Positions 43,060 to 51,404 of a DNA stretch of 64,000 nt are shown piece after piece (positions within the stretch are counted from its first letter, which is position 1; every line of letters begins with the position of its first letter). The position numbers and the translations under genes were made by a program. The notes below the pieces were generated by a model, which saw only the letters and a list, made by a program, of their open reading frames with translations, searched no databases and was not told the origin of the DNA. This DNA is from an uncultured Bacteroidales bacterium (lineage in GTDB: Bacteria; Bacteroidota; Bacteroidia; Bacteroidales; UBA932), in assembly GCA_944322565.1 (NCBI GenBank), contig CALUPG010000008.1, forward strand, positions 1 to 64,000. Direction: 5' to 3'.

Positions 43060-44280
43060 ATGAACTGGGCAAATCTATTCAAAATATCACTGAAAGCACT
43101 GGCCAACAACAAGATGAGGGCATTTCTCACAATGCTTGGCATCATCATAGGCGTGGCCGCCGTCATAACCATGATTGCCCTCGGGCAGGGTGCGAAGCAG
43201 AACATCCAGAGCGAAATCTCCGGCATGGGCTCAAACATGATAATGATCCACCCGGGCGGCGAAAGAAGAGGAGGAGTGAGGCTTGACCCTTCTGAAATGC
43301 AGACTCTCAAGGAAGCCGACTATGAGGCGCTCCGGAAGGAAAGCCTGTTCCTTGCCGGCATCAGTCCGAATGTGTCATCATCGGGACAGCTCATCAGCGG
43401 CAACAACAACTACCCTTCCTCTGTCAGCGGAGTCAGCACCGACTACATCGCCATCCGGCAGCTCAATGTCGAGAAGGGAGAGATGTTCACCGAAGCCGAC
43501 ATAAAGAAATCCGCGAAGGTCTGCGTCATCGGCACCACAATAGCCGACAATCTCTTCCCTGACGGTTCAGAGCCGCTGGGAAAGACAATAAGACTCAACC
43601 AGGTGCCGCTGAAGGTCATAGGAGTGCTGGAATCCAAGGGATACAACTCGATGGGAATGGACCAGGACGACATCGTCCTGGTGCCGTACACGACTGTGAT
43701 GAAAAGATTCAGGGCCATAAACTATCTTGAGGGCATCTTCGCATCGGCTATATCCGAAGACATCACCGACCTTGCCACGGCTGACATAGAAGACATACTC
43801 CGCCGCCAGCACAAGCTGAAGGACACGGACGAGAACGACTTCATGATAAGGACCCAGCAGGAGCTCAGCGAAATCCTTGACACAACCACCAATCTTCTCA
43901 CCACCCTGCTTGCCTGCATCGCCGGCATCTCCCTCCTTGTGGGAGGCATCGGCATCATGAACATCATGTATGTGTCGGTGACGGAACGCACGAGAGAAAT
44001 CGGGCTCAGGATGTCCGTCGGAGCACGAGGCATAGACATCCTCGCACAGTTCCTCATCGAAGCCATCCTCATCAGCATCACAGGAGGCATCATCGGAATC
44101 CTCATAGGCTGCGGGGCCTGCGCCACAGTAAAATATCTGGCCCACTGGCCAGTGGCCATCCAGTTGTGGAGCGTTGTGCTCTCATTCCTCGTATGTACTT
44201 TCACGGGAGTATTCTTCGGATGGTATCCGGCCAAGAAGGCAGCAGCCCTAGACCCGATTGACGCCCTGAGGTACGAATAA
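43060..44280 (+). CDS. MacB-type ABC permease
   Basis: 406 residues. Four membrane helices: one N-terminal (FLTMLGIIIGVAAVITMIAL) and three C-terminal (LLACIAGISLLVGGIGIMNI onward). A large periplasmic MacB_PCD domain lies between (about residues 45-270). VTERTREIGLRMSVGA is the cytoplasmic coupling motif and the protein ends PAKKAAALDPIDALRYE, both typical FtsX/MacB features. It is the last gene before a strong terminator. Confidence 0.92.
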   Translation: MNWANLFKISLKALANNKMRAFLTMLGIIIGVAAVITMIALGQGAKQNIQSEISGMGSNMIMIHPGGERRGGVRLDPSEMQTLKEADYEALRKESLFLAGISPNVSSSGQLISGNNNYPSSVSGVSTDYIAIRQLNVEKGEMFTEADIKKSAKVCVIGTTIADNLFPDGSEPLGKTIRLNQVPLKVIGVLESKGYNSMGMDQDDIVLVPYTTVMKRFRAINYLEGIFASAISEDITDLATADIEDILRRQHKLKDTDENDFMIRTQQELSEILDTTTNLLTTLLACIAGISLLVGGIGIMNIMYVSVTERTREIGLRMSVGARGIDILAQFLIEAILISITGGIIGILIGCGACATVKYLAHWPVAIQLWSVVLSFLVCTFTGVFFGWYPAKKAAALDPIDALRYE

Positions 44281-44283
44281 GAG

Positions 44284-44320
44284 AAAGGGATTTGCAACCC
44301 GGTTGTAAATCCCTCTTTCT
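44284..44320 (+). terminator. Intrinsic terminator of the MacAB operon
   Basis: AGGGATTTGCAAC pairs with GTTGTAAATCCCT (44286-44314; one G-U pair) around a CCCGG-type loop, followed by CTTTCT and AATTTT. It begins 4 bases after the permease stop. Confidence 0.75.
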
Positions 44321-44383
44321 AATTTTGCATCCTGTTATCAAGGAGGCCGGCCCAAAGGGTCACCCTCGCAAACAAATCAGGTT

Positions 44384-45373
44384 ATGGAAGACTCCGCTGC
44401 AAAAAATCATGTCAATGACGGTCCCGGACATCATCATGTCAACGGCAATTCCGGGCATCATCATGACCATGGGCATCATCACCATGTCCATCAGATAACT
44501 TCACTGAACGGAATATACATTCTGTCAATAGCACTCAATCTGCTGTATGTCGCAGTCGAGGCCGGCATTGGCTTCTGGTCGAATTCCCTCGGACTGCTTT
44601 CCGATGCGGGACACAATCTGAGCGATGTGTTCAGCCTTCTTCTCGCCATGATAGCGTTCAGGCTGTCCTCTTCTCACAGCACAAGGAAATTCACCTACGG
44701 ATACAAGAAAAGCTCCGTGCTGATTTCGCTGCTCAACGCCATAATTCTTCTTGTCGCCATAGGGGCAATATTCATAGAGAGTATCCGGAAATTCAGTTCC
44801 CCTGAAGAAGTCAACGGCGCTGCGGTCTCATGGACGGCAGGAATCGGCATCATAGTCAACGGGCTCACCGCATGGCTTCTCATGAAGCAGCAGAAGCATG
44901 ACATCAACACACGGGGGGCATTCCTCCACATGGCCGCCGACACCCTTGTGTCAGCTGGCGTAGTTGTGTCAGGGCTTGTCATCAGTCTCACAGGTTGGTC
45001 AGTCATTGACCCTATTGTCAGCATCGCCATAGCCGGACTCATCCTTGTCTCCACATGGAAACTGCTTGCCGAGAGCCTCCGCATGTCAATCGATGCCGTA
45101 CCTGAAGGGATTGACTTGAATGAAATCGAGAAGATGATGTCCTCAGTACCGGGCGTGACCGATGTACATCATCTCCATATCTGGCCTATCAGCACCACGG
45201 AAGTCGCCCTCACTGCACATGTCGTCATTGACAGACTTCCGGACATGGAGGCAATCAAGGAAAGCCTCAAGCATATGCTGTACGAAAAAGGCATCCCTCA
45301 TTCCACACTGGAAATGGAGACGCCTTCGTCGCACTGCAATGAGCACGAGTGTGATCAATGCATCACTTCCTGA
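44384..45373 (+). CDS. Cation diffusion facilitator (zinc/cobalt/cadmium exporter)
   Basis: 329 residues. A His-rich N-terminus (HHHVNGNSGHHHDHGHHHHV) precedes six membrane helices. GFWSNSLGLLSDAGHNLSDV carries the HxxxD metal site in helix 2 and FLHMAADTLVSAGVVVSG the second HxxxD in helix 5. The C-terminal cytoplasmic domain has VTDVHHLHIWPI. These are CzcD/ZitB-type features, so it likely exports Zn2+ by proton exchange. Its stop overlaps the convergent gene by 11 bases. Confidence 0.92.
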   Translation: MEDSAAKNHVNDGPGHHHVNGNSGHHHDHGHHHHVHQITSLNGIYILSIALNLLYVAVEAGIGFWSNSLGLLSDAGHNLSDVFSLLLAMIAFRLSSSHSTRKFTYGYKKSSVLISLLNAIILLVAIGAIFIESIRKFSSPEEVNGAAVSWTAGIGIIVNGLTAWLLMKQQKHDINTRGAFLHMAADTLVSAGVVVSGLVISLTGWSVIDPIVSIAIAGLILVSTWKLLAESLRMSIDAVPEGIDLNEIEKMMSSVPGVTDVHHLHIWPISTTEVALTAHVVIDRLPDMEAIKESLKHMLYEKGIPHSTLEMETPSSHCNEHECDQCITS

Positions 45374-45923
45374 TGACTTCCTCGTATATTGCGCGGAATG
45401 AATTCTTCTTTACTTTCAGCTTAAGCTTGGCATCTTTCTCTATTGCCTCTTCAAGGGCATCTCCGAGGGCATCCTTGCTGAGCTGCATGCAGACATGATA
45501 GCGGTAAGAGCCGTCCGGAAGCTTGAACGCCTTTTCTGCGACTATCTCAAGTCCCGAAAGCTGAGAATTCACGACCGTCCTTCCCAATTCCTCGAGGTCA
45601 TTTCCCACAGATGAATCTGAATCCGTCTGTTCATTGGTAGTGTAATTTTCAACAACAAGCCCTATCTGTGCATCTACCATAGCTCCTATTGACTGACGGG
45701 TATTCTGCATGGCAACTTTTTTTGCCGCGGAAAGATCCTTACTGATACCGGACTGGCTGTCTCTGAAAAATTCCTTGTCGCTGTGATACTTAGATTCATT
45801 GAAAACAATGGCTACTTCCTGCTCACCCTCAACGGCAGGAACAGTTTTCTTCGCTGTCCCGCACGAAACGGTCAGCATTGACACCATCAATGCCGCAGCG
45901 GCGAATGAAAATAACTGTTTCAT
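45363..45923 (-). CDS. Exported LPP20-like lipoprotein, last gene of unknown six-gene operon
   Basis: 186 residues. Signal with lipobox (LTVSCG, Cys 21). The core shows an LPP20-type pattern: LSAAKKVAMQNTRQSIGAMV (a helix with regularly spaced Ala), then NYTTNEQTDSD, LGRTVVNSQLSGLEIVAEKA and DGSYRYHVCMQLS. It ends with a basic helix (AKLKLKVKKNSFRAIYEEV). LPP20-like proteins are secreted or surface lipoproteins of poorly known role. It lies 53 bases after the preceding gene of the operon, the widest gap, so it may also be transcribed separately. Confidence 0.65.
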   Translation of the reverse strand: MKQLFSFAAAALMVSMLTVSCGTAKKTVPAVEGEQEVAIVFNESKYHSDKEFFRDSQSGISKDLSAAKKVAMQNTRQSIGAMVDAQIGLVVENYTTNEQTDSDSSVGNDLEELGRTVVNSQLSGLEIVAEKAFKLPDGSYRYHVCMQLSKDALGDALEEAIEKDAKLKLKVKKNSFRAIYEEVIRK

Positions 45924-45976
45924 GACAAAAATGATTAGAAATTAAAGAATAATTATGATGATTCCTGAAATTCGGC

Positions 45977-47263
45977 TTAATTTCCGTATACTTTCAGATT
46001 ATATGGCAGAGCAAATGCAGCCGTATCCTTCCGGCCATCATTATAAACAATCTGCATTGTTCCTTTCACCATTCCTCTCATATTCTCTGCAGGCATTTCC
46101 GACAATGGGAAAGTAATATTATAGAGCTGTGTTCCCTTGCCCTTGAACACGGCCATCTCATCCGTATCTATTTTCAGTCCGGCTTCGGGCAGACTGAAAC
46201 TGACTGCCCCTGCCGAGAATTCCCTGTCGGTTCTGGACCTGAGTGTCATTGAAACTGTCACCTTCATGTCTGTGCTGTCCGCTTTCACACAGTCCAAGTC
46301 TATGAAACCATACGGAGAGACAAGCTTTTCTTTCTGGGAAATATCTATCTGATGCCTGTAGCTGAGAGATGCCCCCGGGAAAGAGTAGTTTATCCGGATA
46401 TAATTGTCGTCTGTCGGATAGCAGTAAGTATAATCATAAGTTATTTCATAGTTCCTGCCGACCGGCTTCAGGACAATTGACGATGCCGTCTCAGAGCTGA
46501 TCTGAGGGGCTTTTGAACAGGTGATGTCGTGTCCGTCGAGGACGAGGGAATATACAAAGCTCCCGAGTTCCTGACTTACAGGGACTATGGATATGAGTGA
46601 ATAGGCTTTCCTGTACGAAGCCATGAGCGATTCCGCTTCCTGCCTTCTCACATCGTCGAAGAAATATTCCGCAAGCGGCTCCAGTTCTCTGATTCCGGCA
46701 TCGATTTCCGAAACATCTGATAATGCAGAATAACCCTCCTTGAGCTGCATGAGAAGCCCGTACTTTTCAGCATCATATTCCTTGAATTCCTTGATCATTC
46801 TGTTGCGCTGCTCAAGTGTGAACGGATAAAGGACATGATAATTGTAGTAGAATGAGCCGTCCTCCCTGCTCCTGCACTTTTCCCAATATACTTCAAGAGC
46901 ATTGGACAGAGTTATCCCGGTCAGGAACGGCAGCTTTGCTGCAGCGGTCTTGAGTTCGGAATTATATGCAGTATACAATGTCTCGAGCCCGTCCCGGTTC
47001 TGAAGATCCATCGTATTCGTCTCAACAGAGGTAATGTTCGATGCGATAGTATTTACAATATACTGTCTTATGTCATCCAGACATCTGTCCCTTGCGACAT
47101 TTATGTCATCCGACTTTGCAAAGACAGAAAATCCGTTCTCATCCGATGTCATGAGCCAGTCAGGCGTTTTGCCGGATTTCTCGACGACACGGTCTTTCGC
47201 CGCCAGTCCCGATGCGACAAGGGACAGGAAGGCACACAGAAGAATATATCTGATTATTCTCAT
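45977..47263 (-). CDS. Exported protein with LPP20-like N-terminal region
   Basis: Start MRIIRYILL at 47263. About 428 residues with a cleavable signal (LLCAFLSLVASGLAA). KTPDWLMTSDENGFSVFAKS and VARDRCLDDIRQYIVNTIAS (residues about 30-75) repeat the LPP20-like layout (Pro-x-Trp, then a helix with spaced residues), followed by a conserved FYYNYHVLYPF strand. The C-terminal half is beta-rich (NYEITYDYTYCYPTDDNYIR, MKVTVSMTLRSRTDREFSAG), like a periplasmic beta-sandwich. No enzyme motif seen. Fifth gene of the operon. Confidence 0.6.
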   Translation of the reverse strand: MRIIRYILLCAFLSLVASGLAAKDRVVEKSGKTPDWLMTSDENGFSVFAKSDDINVARDRCLDDIRQYIVNTIASNITSVETNTMDLQNRDGLETLYTAYNSELKTAAAKLPFLTGITLSNALEVYWEKCRSREDGSFYYNYHVLYPFTLEQRNRMIKEFKEYDAEKYGLLMQLKEGYSALSDVSEIDAGIRELEPLAEYFFDDVRRQEAESLMASYRKAYSLISIVPVSQELGSFVYSLVLDGHDITCSKAPQISSETASSIVLKPVGRNYEITYDYTYCYPTDDNYIRINYSFPGASLSYRHQIDISQKEKLVSPYGFIDLDCVKADSTDMKVTVSMTLRSRTDREFSAGAVSFSLPEAGLKIDTDEMAVFKGKGTQLYNITFPLSEMPAENMRGMVKGTMQIVYNDGRKDTAAFALPYNLKVYGN

Positions 47264-47303
47264 GATTGTCAACAATTAATTTTCAATTAGCCCTTACTTT
47301 GTC

Positions 47304-48299
47304 CTAAAGTACGGATTTTATGAACCACTCCAGGGCAATGCCTCCGAGATCCCCTGCACCCAGCATACCTCCGAGAAGATCACCGGCGACAGATGCTCCG
47401 GCATCCTTTGCAGCTTCGAGTCTCATCCGCTCAAACTCTACCTCATCCTCGTATTTGCGGACTTCCATTTCCTTGCGGAACTCATACTCGTCCAGCTCCC
47501 TCTGAATCTGCTGTGCTCTCCTGGCCTCTGTCTCAGCTTTGATTTTTGCCACAATTGCATCAGCTTCCTCTACCCTGCTGCTATAAGGGTCCACTTTGAC
47601 CAGAAAAGACAGAGCATCTGTAGTGTCTTCCGCTGCGAGACTCGCTTCCGCCTTGCGGATCAGTTCATCCGCATCCCTGTCGATTTTCATGGAAAAGATG
47701 TCCGTCATCAGTTCTGTCACCTGAATATATTCATCAAGACAGTCCGGGACAGCCGACAGGACAGCAAGTGCCTCGTCATATTTTGTCATATTCGCGTATG
47801 ACTGGGCCTTGGCAATGATTGCCGGCAGTTTTGAAGAATAGTAAGCTATTATCCTTGACCTGGCATTCTCCATGAAGCGCCTGGTGTCGGTGCTCTTTAC
47901 ATTTATCTGGTTAATTGCATTTATAATGGCCTTCTGTTCACTTGCCCCTATGCCTTTAAGGGCATATACGGTCTGGCCGACTATTACTTCTTCCGGATTG
48001 TTCAGGACATATACCTCGACCTCCATGTCGACGACGAACTGGGCCGGAGCTGTCGGGGTCATTGAAACATCCATGACTTCGGGTACAGCTGTAATGACAA
48101 ACACATCGGACACTCCGGCAAAACCATTTGCCGTAGCCATGCCTGTCAGTTTCCTCTCAAGGGCTGAAGATGCAGCCTGAGGCACTGACTCGATGTCATA
48201 ATAAACATATGGGGTCAGAGCTATACGGCTCTCAGGCTCCTGCGCCGACACCGCCAGCGAGAAGCACAGCATTGCTGCTGCAATGAAGGTCACTTTCAT
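47304..48299 (-). CDS. Exported protein with helical repeat, unknown function
   Basis: Start MKVTFIAAAML at 48299 gives a signal peptide (LCFSLAVSAQE) and leaves a 7-base gap to the previous gene. About 331 residues. The N-terminal domain is alpha/beta (IALTPYVYYDIESVPQAASS, FVVDMEVEVYVLN), reminiscent of CsgG/DUF-type fold. Residues about 165-245 have TPR-like helices (KAQSYANMTKYDEALAVLSA). A long charged coiled coil (about 255-300) leads to a Gly-rich amphipathic end (GDLLGGMLGAGDLGGIALEW), which could insert into a membrane. Fourth gene of the operon. Confidence 0.6.
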   Translation of the reverse strand: MKVTFIAAAMLCFSLAVSAQEPESRIALTPYVYYDIESVPQAASSALERKLTGMATANGFAGVSDVFVITAVPEVMDVSMTPTAPAQFVVDMEVEVYVLNNPEEVIVGQTVYALKGIGASEQKAIINAINQINVKSTDTRRFMENARSRIIAYYSSKLPAIIAKAQSYANMTKYDEALAVLSAVPDCLDEYIQVTELMTDIFSMKIDRDADELIRKAEASLAAEDTTDALSFLVKVDPYSSRVEEADAIVAKIKAETEARRAQQIQRELDEYEFRKEMEVRKYEDEVEFERMRLEAAKDAGASVAGDLLGGMLGAGDLGGIALEWFIKSVL

Positions 48300-48306
48300 A
48301 GTATTG

Positions 48307-49248
48307 TCATTTCTGGCCGAGAACAATCATGACATTGCCAAGGCCCTTTGTATACAGTTTGCTGTCTATACCGTTGTCCCTGAGCATGCGGACAAGGGAG
48401 CGCGTCCAATATCTGGCATCGACCTGCCGGCCTTCCGGAGTGACATTCGGCATGCGTACGCCGGAGAATACGAGCACATTCTCCGATGCTGTCGCAGGAG
48501 TCTTCGCGCCGCCCGCGGCATTTTCATACACCCAATCCTCAATCATATATCCGAGCATATCCTCTTCCATATCTGATTCAAGGTTAAAGCCGGCGTTGTC
48601 CCATACCCTGACTTCAAGAGTCATCTCCCGACCGTACTGGAGCATTTCATCAAAGAATGCCCGAAGCTGGCTTCTGAAATCGTATGCATAGGAGCTGACA
48701 GCTTCCTCAAGCAGCACGGGAAGCTCAACGGCTATGGTCGGGCTTGTGGTCCCGCTTGCCGACGCCACTTCTTTCTGGGTATATGAATCCAAAGCCCTCA
48801 TCGAGAATGTAAGGGATTTCTTCGGACCGACCTCATTCATTGTCCAGCCTACTTCAAGCAGGAGATCTGCTTTTGCTACTCTGGACATCTGTTCTCTCGG
48901 AGTCTCGGCGAAACCGTCCCCAGTCGATGAAAAAGTCACCGAATTGAGGGCGTTGTCCGTCTCAATTGCCTTGAGGGTTGCCTCGAGGTCAACCGTCCTG
49001 TAACCGAATTCCGTCATCATGTTGTTCACGAAAGTAATGACAATCTTCAGGTCCGGACTGTCCACAAGAGCCCCCCTGTAGTCTGCCTGATACATTTTGA
49101 CGCCATTGTTCTCAATGACATTCATATATCCGTTTTCATTGCACCAGGTATCGCTCGGAATCACCATGATTGACGGGAGAGCCGTCTGGCCGAAAACATG
49201 AAATGCCGGCAGCAGTGACATCAATATTACAAACAATATCTTTCTCAT
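48307..49248 (-). CDS. Exported protein, DUF6175-like
   Basis: Start MRKILFVILM at 49248 (another Met two codons upstream). About 313 residues with a signal ending HVFGQ. PSIMVIPSDTWCNENGYM starts the mature protein; FGYRTVDLEATLKAIETD, ADLLLEVGWTMNEVGPKKSL and SFSMRALDSYTQKEVASASG-like segments suggest a CsgG/TolB-N-like fold that recognises envelope partners. From memory this matches a Bacteroidota domain of unknown function (DUF6175); treat that name as tentative. It is 8 bases downstream of the 180-residue gene. Confidence 0.6.
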   Translation of the reverse strand: MRKILFVILMSLLPAFHVFGQTALPSIMVIPSDTWCNENGYMNVIENNGVKMYQADYRGALVDSPDLKIVITFVNNMMTEFGYRTVDLEATLKAIETDNALNSVTFSSTGDGFAETPREQMSRVAKADLLLEVGWTMNEVGPKKSLTFSMRALDSYTQKEVASASGTTSPTIAVELPVLLEEAVSSYAYDFRSQLRAFFDEMLQYGREMTLEVRVWDNAGFNLESDMEEDMLGYMIEDWVYENAAGGAKTPATASENVLVFSGVRMPNVTPEGRQVDARYWTRSLVRMLRDNGIDSKLYTKGLGNVMIVLGQK

Positions 49249-49256
49249 AATCATTC

Positions 49257-49799
49257 CTATTTAGCAAAACCTGATGTCAGTGAACTGATTACCCCTTGCT
49301 GTTCAAGGGCTTTCCTCAGATCCTCATACTGGACCGTGACCACGACTCCCACCTTGTAATTCTTGCGGTCATAACGCAGAATATCATCATTTCCATCAGG
49401 AAGAGTCTTTATGGCATACCTCAGATAAGGTCCGCCGTCCTTGAAGAAAGCATCAAAGAAAGCCTTGTTGTTCTGTTCTGACATTATGTCCTCCACAAGA
49501 GGTGGCAGAGAGTTGATTCTCTTGGTCGCATTTGCCGGAATTCCCCGGAAAATGACGCCATGAACGGCATTCTTCATTGCCTGGTCCCGCGCGGTGACTA
49601 TGTCACGGCCGTATGACCACACCTTGATGTCGCATGAACCTTTGTACGGTGCGGCGTAGGCTTCAAGTTCGTAATACCATTCCATGGTATTTTCGTTCGC
49701 CTTCTTCTTCTTTTTCTTCTGTGCACCGTCTGCTGACACTGCAGGCAGGAGCATAAGGACAGCTATAGCTGCCGCTACAATATACCTGAAGAGTTTCAT
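49257..49799 (-). CDS. Small exported protein of unknown function
   Basis: 180 residues. Signal peptide (YIVAAAIAVLMLLPAVSADG) followed by a poly-Lys stretch (QKKKKKKAN) and then MEWYYELEAYAAPYKGS. The segment KVWSYGRDIVTARDQAMKNA (spaced Ala/Arg helix) followed by FRGIPA recalls the LPP20/CsgG-type helix seen in other members of the operon. The C-terminus (YKVGVVVTVQYEDLRKALEQ) is a strand then helix. Second gene of the operon, 7 bases after the first. Confidence 0.6.
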   Translation of the reverse strand: MKLFRYIVAAAIAVLMLLPAVSADGAQKKKKKKANENTMEWYYELEAYAAPYKGSCDIKVWSYGRDIVTARDQAMKNAVHGVIFRGIPANATKRINSLPPLVEDIMSEQNNKAFFDAFFKDGGPYLRYAIKTLPDGNDDILRYDRKNYKVGVVVTVQYEDLRKALEQQGVISSLTSGFAK

Positions 49800-49806
49800 T
49801 TTACGA

Positions 49807-51276
49807 TTATTTGATTTTAACTTCTCTGATCAACATTCCCGGGAATATTTTGTTGGCCCCGCCAGTGATTTCAAATATGGTGGCATCAAGGTACGGATTG
49901 CCTTCTTCCAGCCCGGACACTTCCTCCGCCTCGGCGACAGTGGCTTCGGCCGCAGCCGCAGCTCCCTCATCCGTGCCGGCTCCGCTACCGGCGGCTTCTT
50001 CTTCGGCAGCTTTCCTGTCTGCCTCAAGCATCTGAGCTTCCTCAAGAGCCCCGAAACGGTTGTCCCATATCTTTCCGGCAACCGGCTTGAGCATACCGAC
50101 CCTTACATACTTTGCGACACCTGATGACATATCCTTTACGAGCACCTCATAAGCGGACTTTTCGGTGACACCTTCCTTAAGTCCTATCTTGACTGAAACC
50201 GTACCGTCGTCGTTAATTGCATAAATCGGCACCTTGATCTTGAATTCGTCGTACTCGCGCTGGAGCTCTACAATGGCTTTGTCAAGAGCACGGGTACAGA
50301 CCTTGAGGAACTGTTCCTGAAGAGGTTTCTGCGAGAATGTCTTGGACGACACATTCTCGGCCGATGTCATAGTATATCCGACATAAGACAAGGTAAAGAG
50401 ATCCGAGGCCTCGAACGCAGCTTTCTTGGCAGGATCGGGATTGGAGGCATCAATCCAGTATTCGCTGAGGAAACGGTCAAGAAGTTCTTCATTCCAGTCA
50501 AGGCGGTACAGATATGAAATGATATTAACCTTATACCCGGCAATCTCGTTTGCTATGGCCCCGACCAGATTTCCGGCAGCATTGCCGAGATCCTGCATGG
50601 AATCATTGCCAGTGACAGCTGCGCCTATTGCTCCGAGGAGTGATAATCCCACTTGGATTCCGGTCCCGGCCTTGGCGGAATTCTCCCCGTGGTCAATGAA
50701 TGTGATGTCATTGACTATCATGAATGTCTTGCCGATAAGGTCAAATCCGGCATCTGCCAGCATTTCCCGGCCTCTCAATGACGCATCCGCAGCCTCTATG
50801 CTCTGCCATGAAGCATCATAATACCCCCGGTCCTTGATGAGTTCGACATCAAAATATCCCGTCTGAGGGTCGCGGTCAAACCATTTTGCGACCATTCCCT
50901 TTGCAATATCATTGGCTTCGATGAATGTCCCGATATCAGCTATATTCGGGTCCTTTTCAGTCCCGCGCACCTTCTCCTTTACTTTTTTTGCCTTATAGTT
51001 GCTGCTTTCGAATGACTTGATCTGGAGATCGTGATTATTGAACTTGTCAGGCGTCTGCATAATCATGAAAACAGAATCGATAGTCGTCCCGTATGCCGCA
51101 TTGGAATGTTTTACGAGGACTGAATACAGGGAGCTGCGCCTGTAATCATCTATCTGTTCATTCGCAATTACTTTGACTTTTTTATCCTGATCTGCGACAG
51201 CTGTAGTATCCTGAGACTGTGCATATACTCCGGCAGAAAGTGCCAAAGCAGAAAAAAGGAAAATGATTTTTTTCAT
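49807..51276 (-). CDS. Large exported protein, first gene of unknown six-gene operon
   Basis: 489 residues. Signal peptide IIFLFSALALSAGVYAQ. Mature regions: a mixed alpha/beta N-terminus, a Gly/Ala-rich hydrophobic stretch (VGLSLLGAIGAAVTGNDSMQ, then LVGAIANEIAG; about residues 208-245) that could be a membrane hairpin, a domain with LSYVGYTMTSAENVSSKTFS, and a strand-rich region (VSVKIGLKEGV, KYVRVGMLKPVAGKIWDNRF). After that comes an Ala/Glu/Gly low-complexity linker (about 428-462) and a final strand pair (ATIFEITGG, FPGMLIREVKIK). No enzymatic signature. Divergent from gdhA. Confidence 0.6.
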   Translation of the reverse strand: MKKIIFLFSALALSAGVYAQSQDTTAVADQDKKVKVIANEQIDDYRRSSLYSVLVKHSNAAYGTTIDSVFMIMQTPDKFNNHDLQIKSFESSNYKAKKVKEKVRGTEKDPNIADIGTFIEANDIAKGMVAKWFDRDPQTGYFDVELIKDRGYYDASWQSIEAADASLRGREMLADAGFDLIGKTFMIVNDITFIDHGENSAKAGTGIQVGLSLLGAIGAAVTGNDSMQDLGNAAGNLVGAIANEIAGYKVNIISYLYRLDWNEELLDRFLSEYWIDASNPDPAKKAAFEASDLFTLSYVGYTMTSAENVSSKTFSQKPLQEQFLKVCTRALDKAIVELQREYDEFKIKVPIYAINDDGTVSVKIGLKEGVTEKSAYEVLVKDMSSGVAKYVRVGMLKPVAGKIWDNRFGALEEAQMLEADRKAAEEEAAGSGAGTDEGAAAAAEATVAEAEEVSGLEEGNPYLDATIFEITGGANKIFPGMLIREVKIK

Positions 51277-51368
51277 CGGTGCAAATATTTAGTTTATCAT
51301 TATGATACGCATCATCATGCGGGTCAAGGTCGCGGTCAGTACACTTTGGCCTAAAGTTACAAAATAAT

Positions 51369-51399
51369 TTTGAAAAAACTGATTTTTTTGTGAATTTTG
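51369..51399 (+). promoter_or_regulatory. gdhA promoter placed for a near-leaderless transcript
   Basis: TTTG (51369-51372), 19 bases, GAATTTTG (51392-51399; one mismatch to TAnnTTTG). The start codon is at 51405, so transcription would begin at or within a few bases of the ATG. Confidence 0.55.
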
Positions 51400-51404
51400 T
51401 ATAT

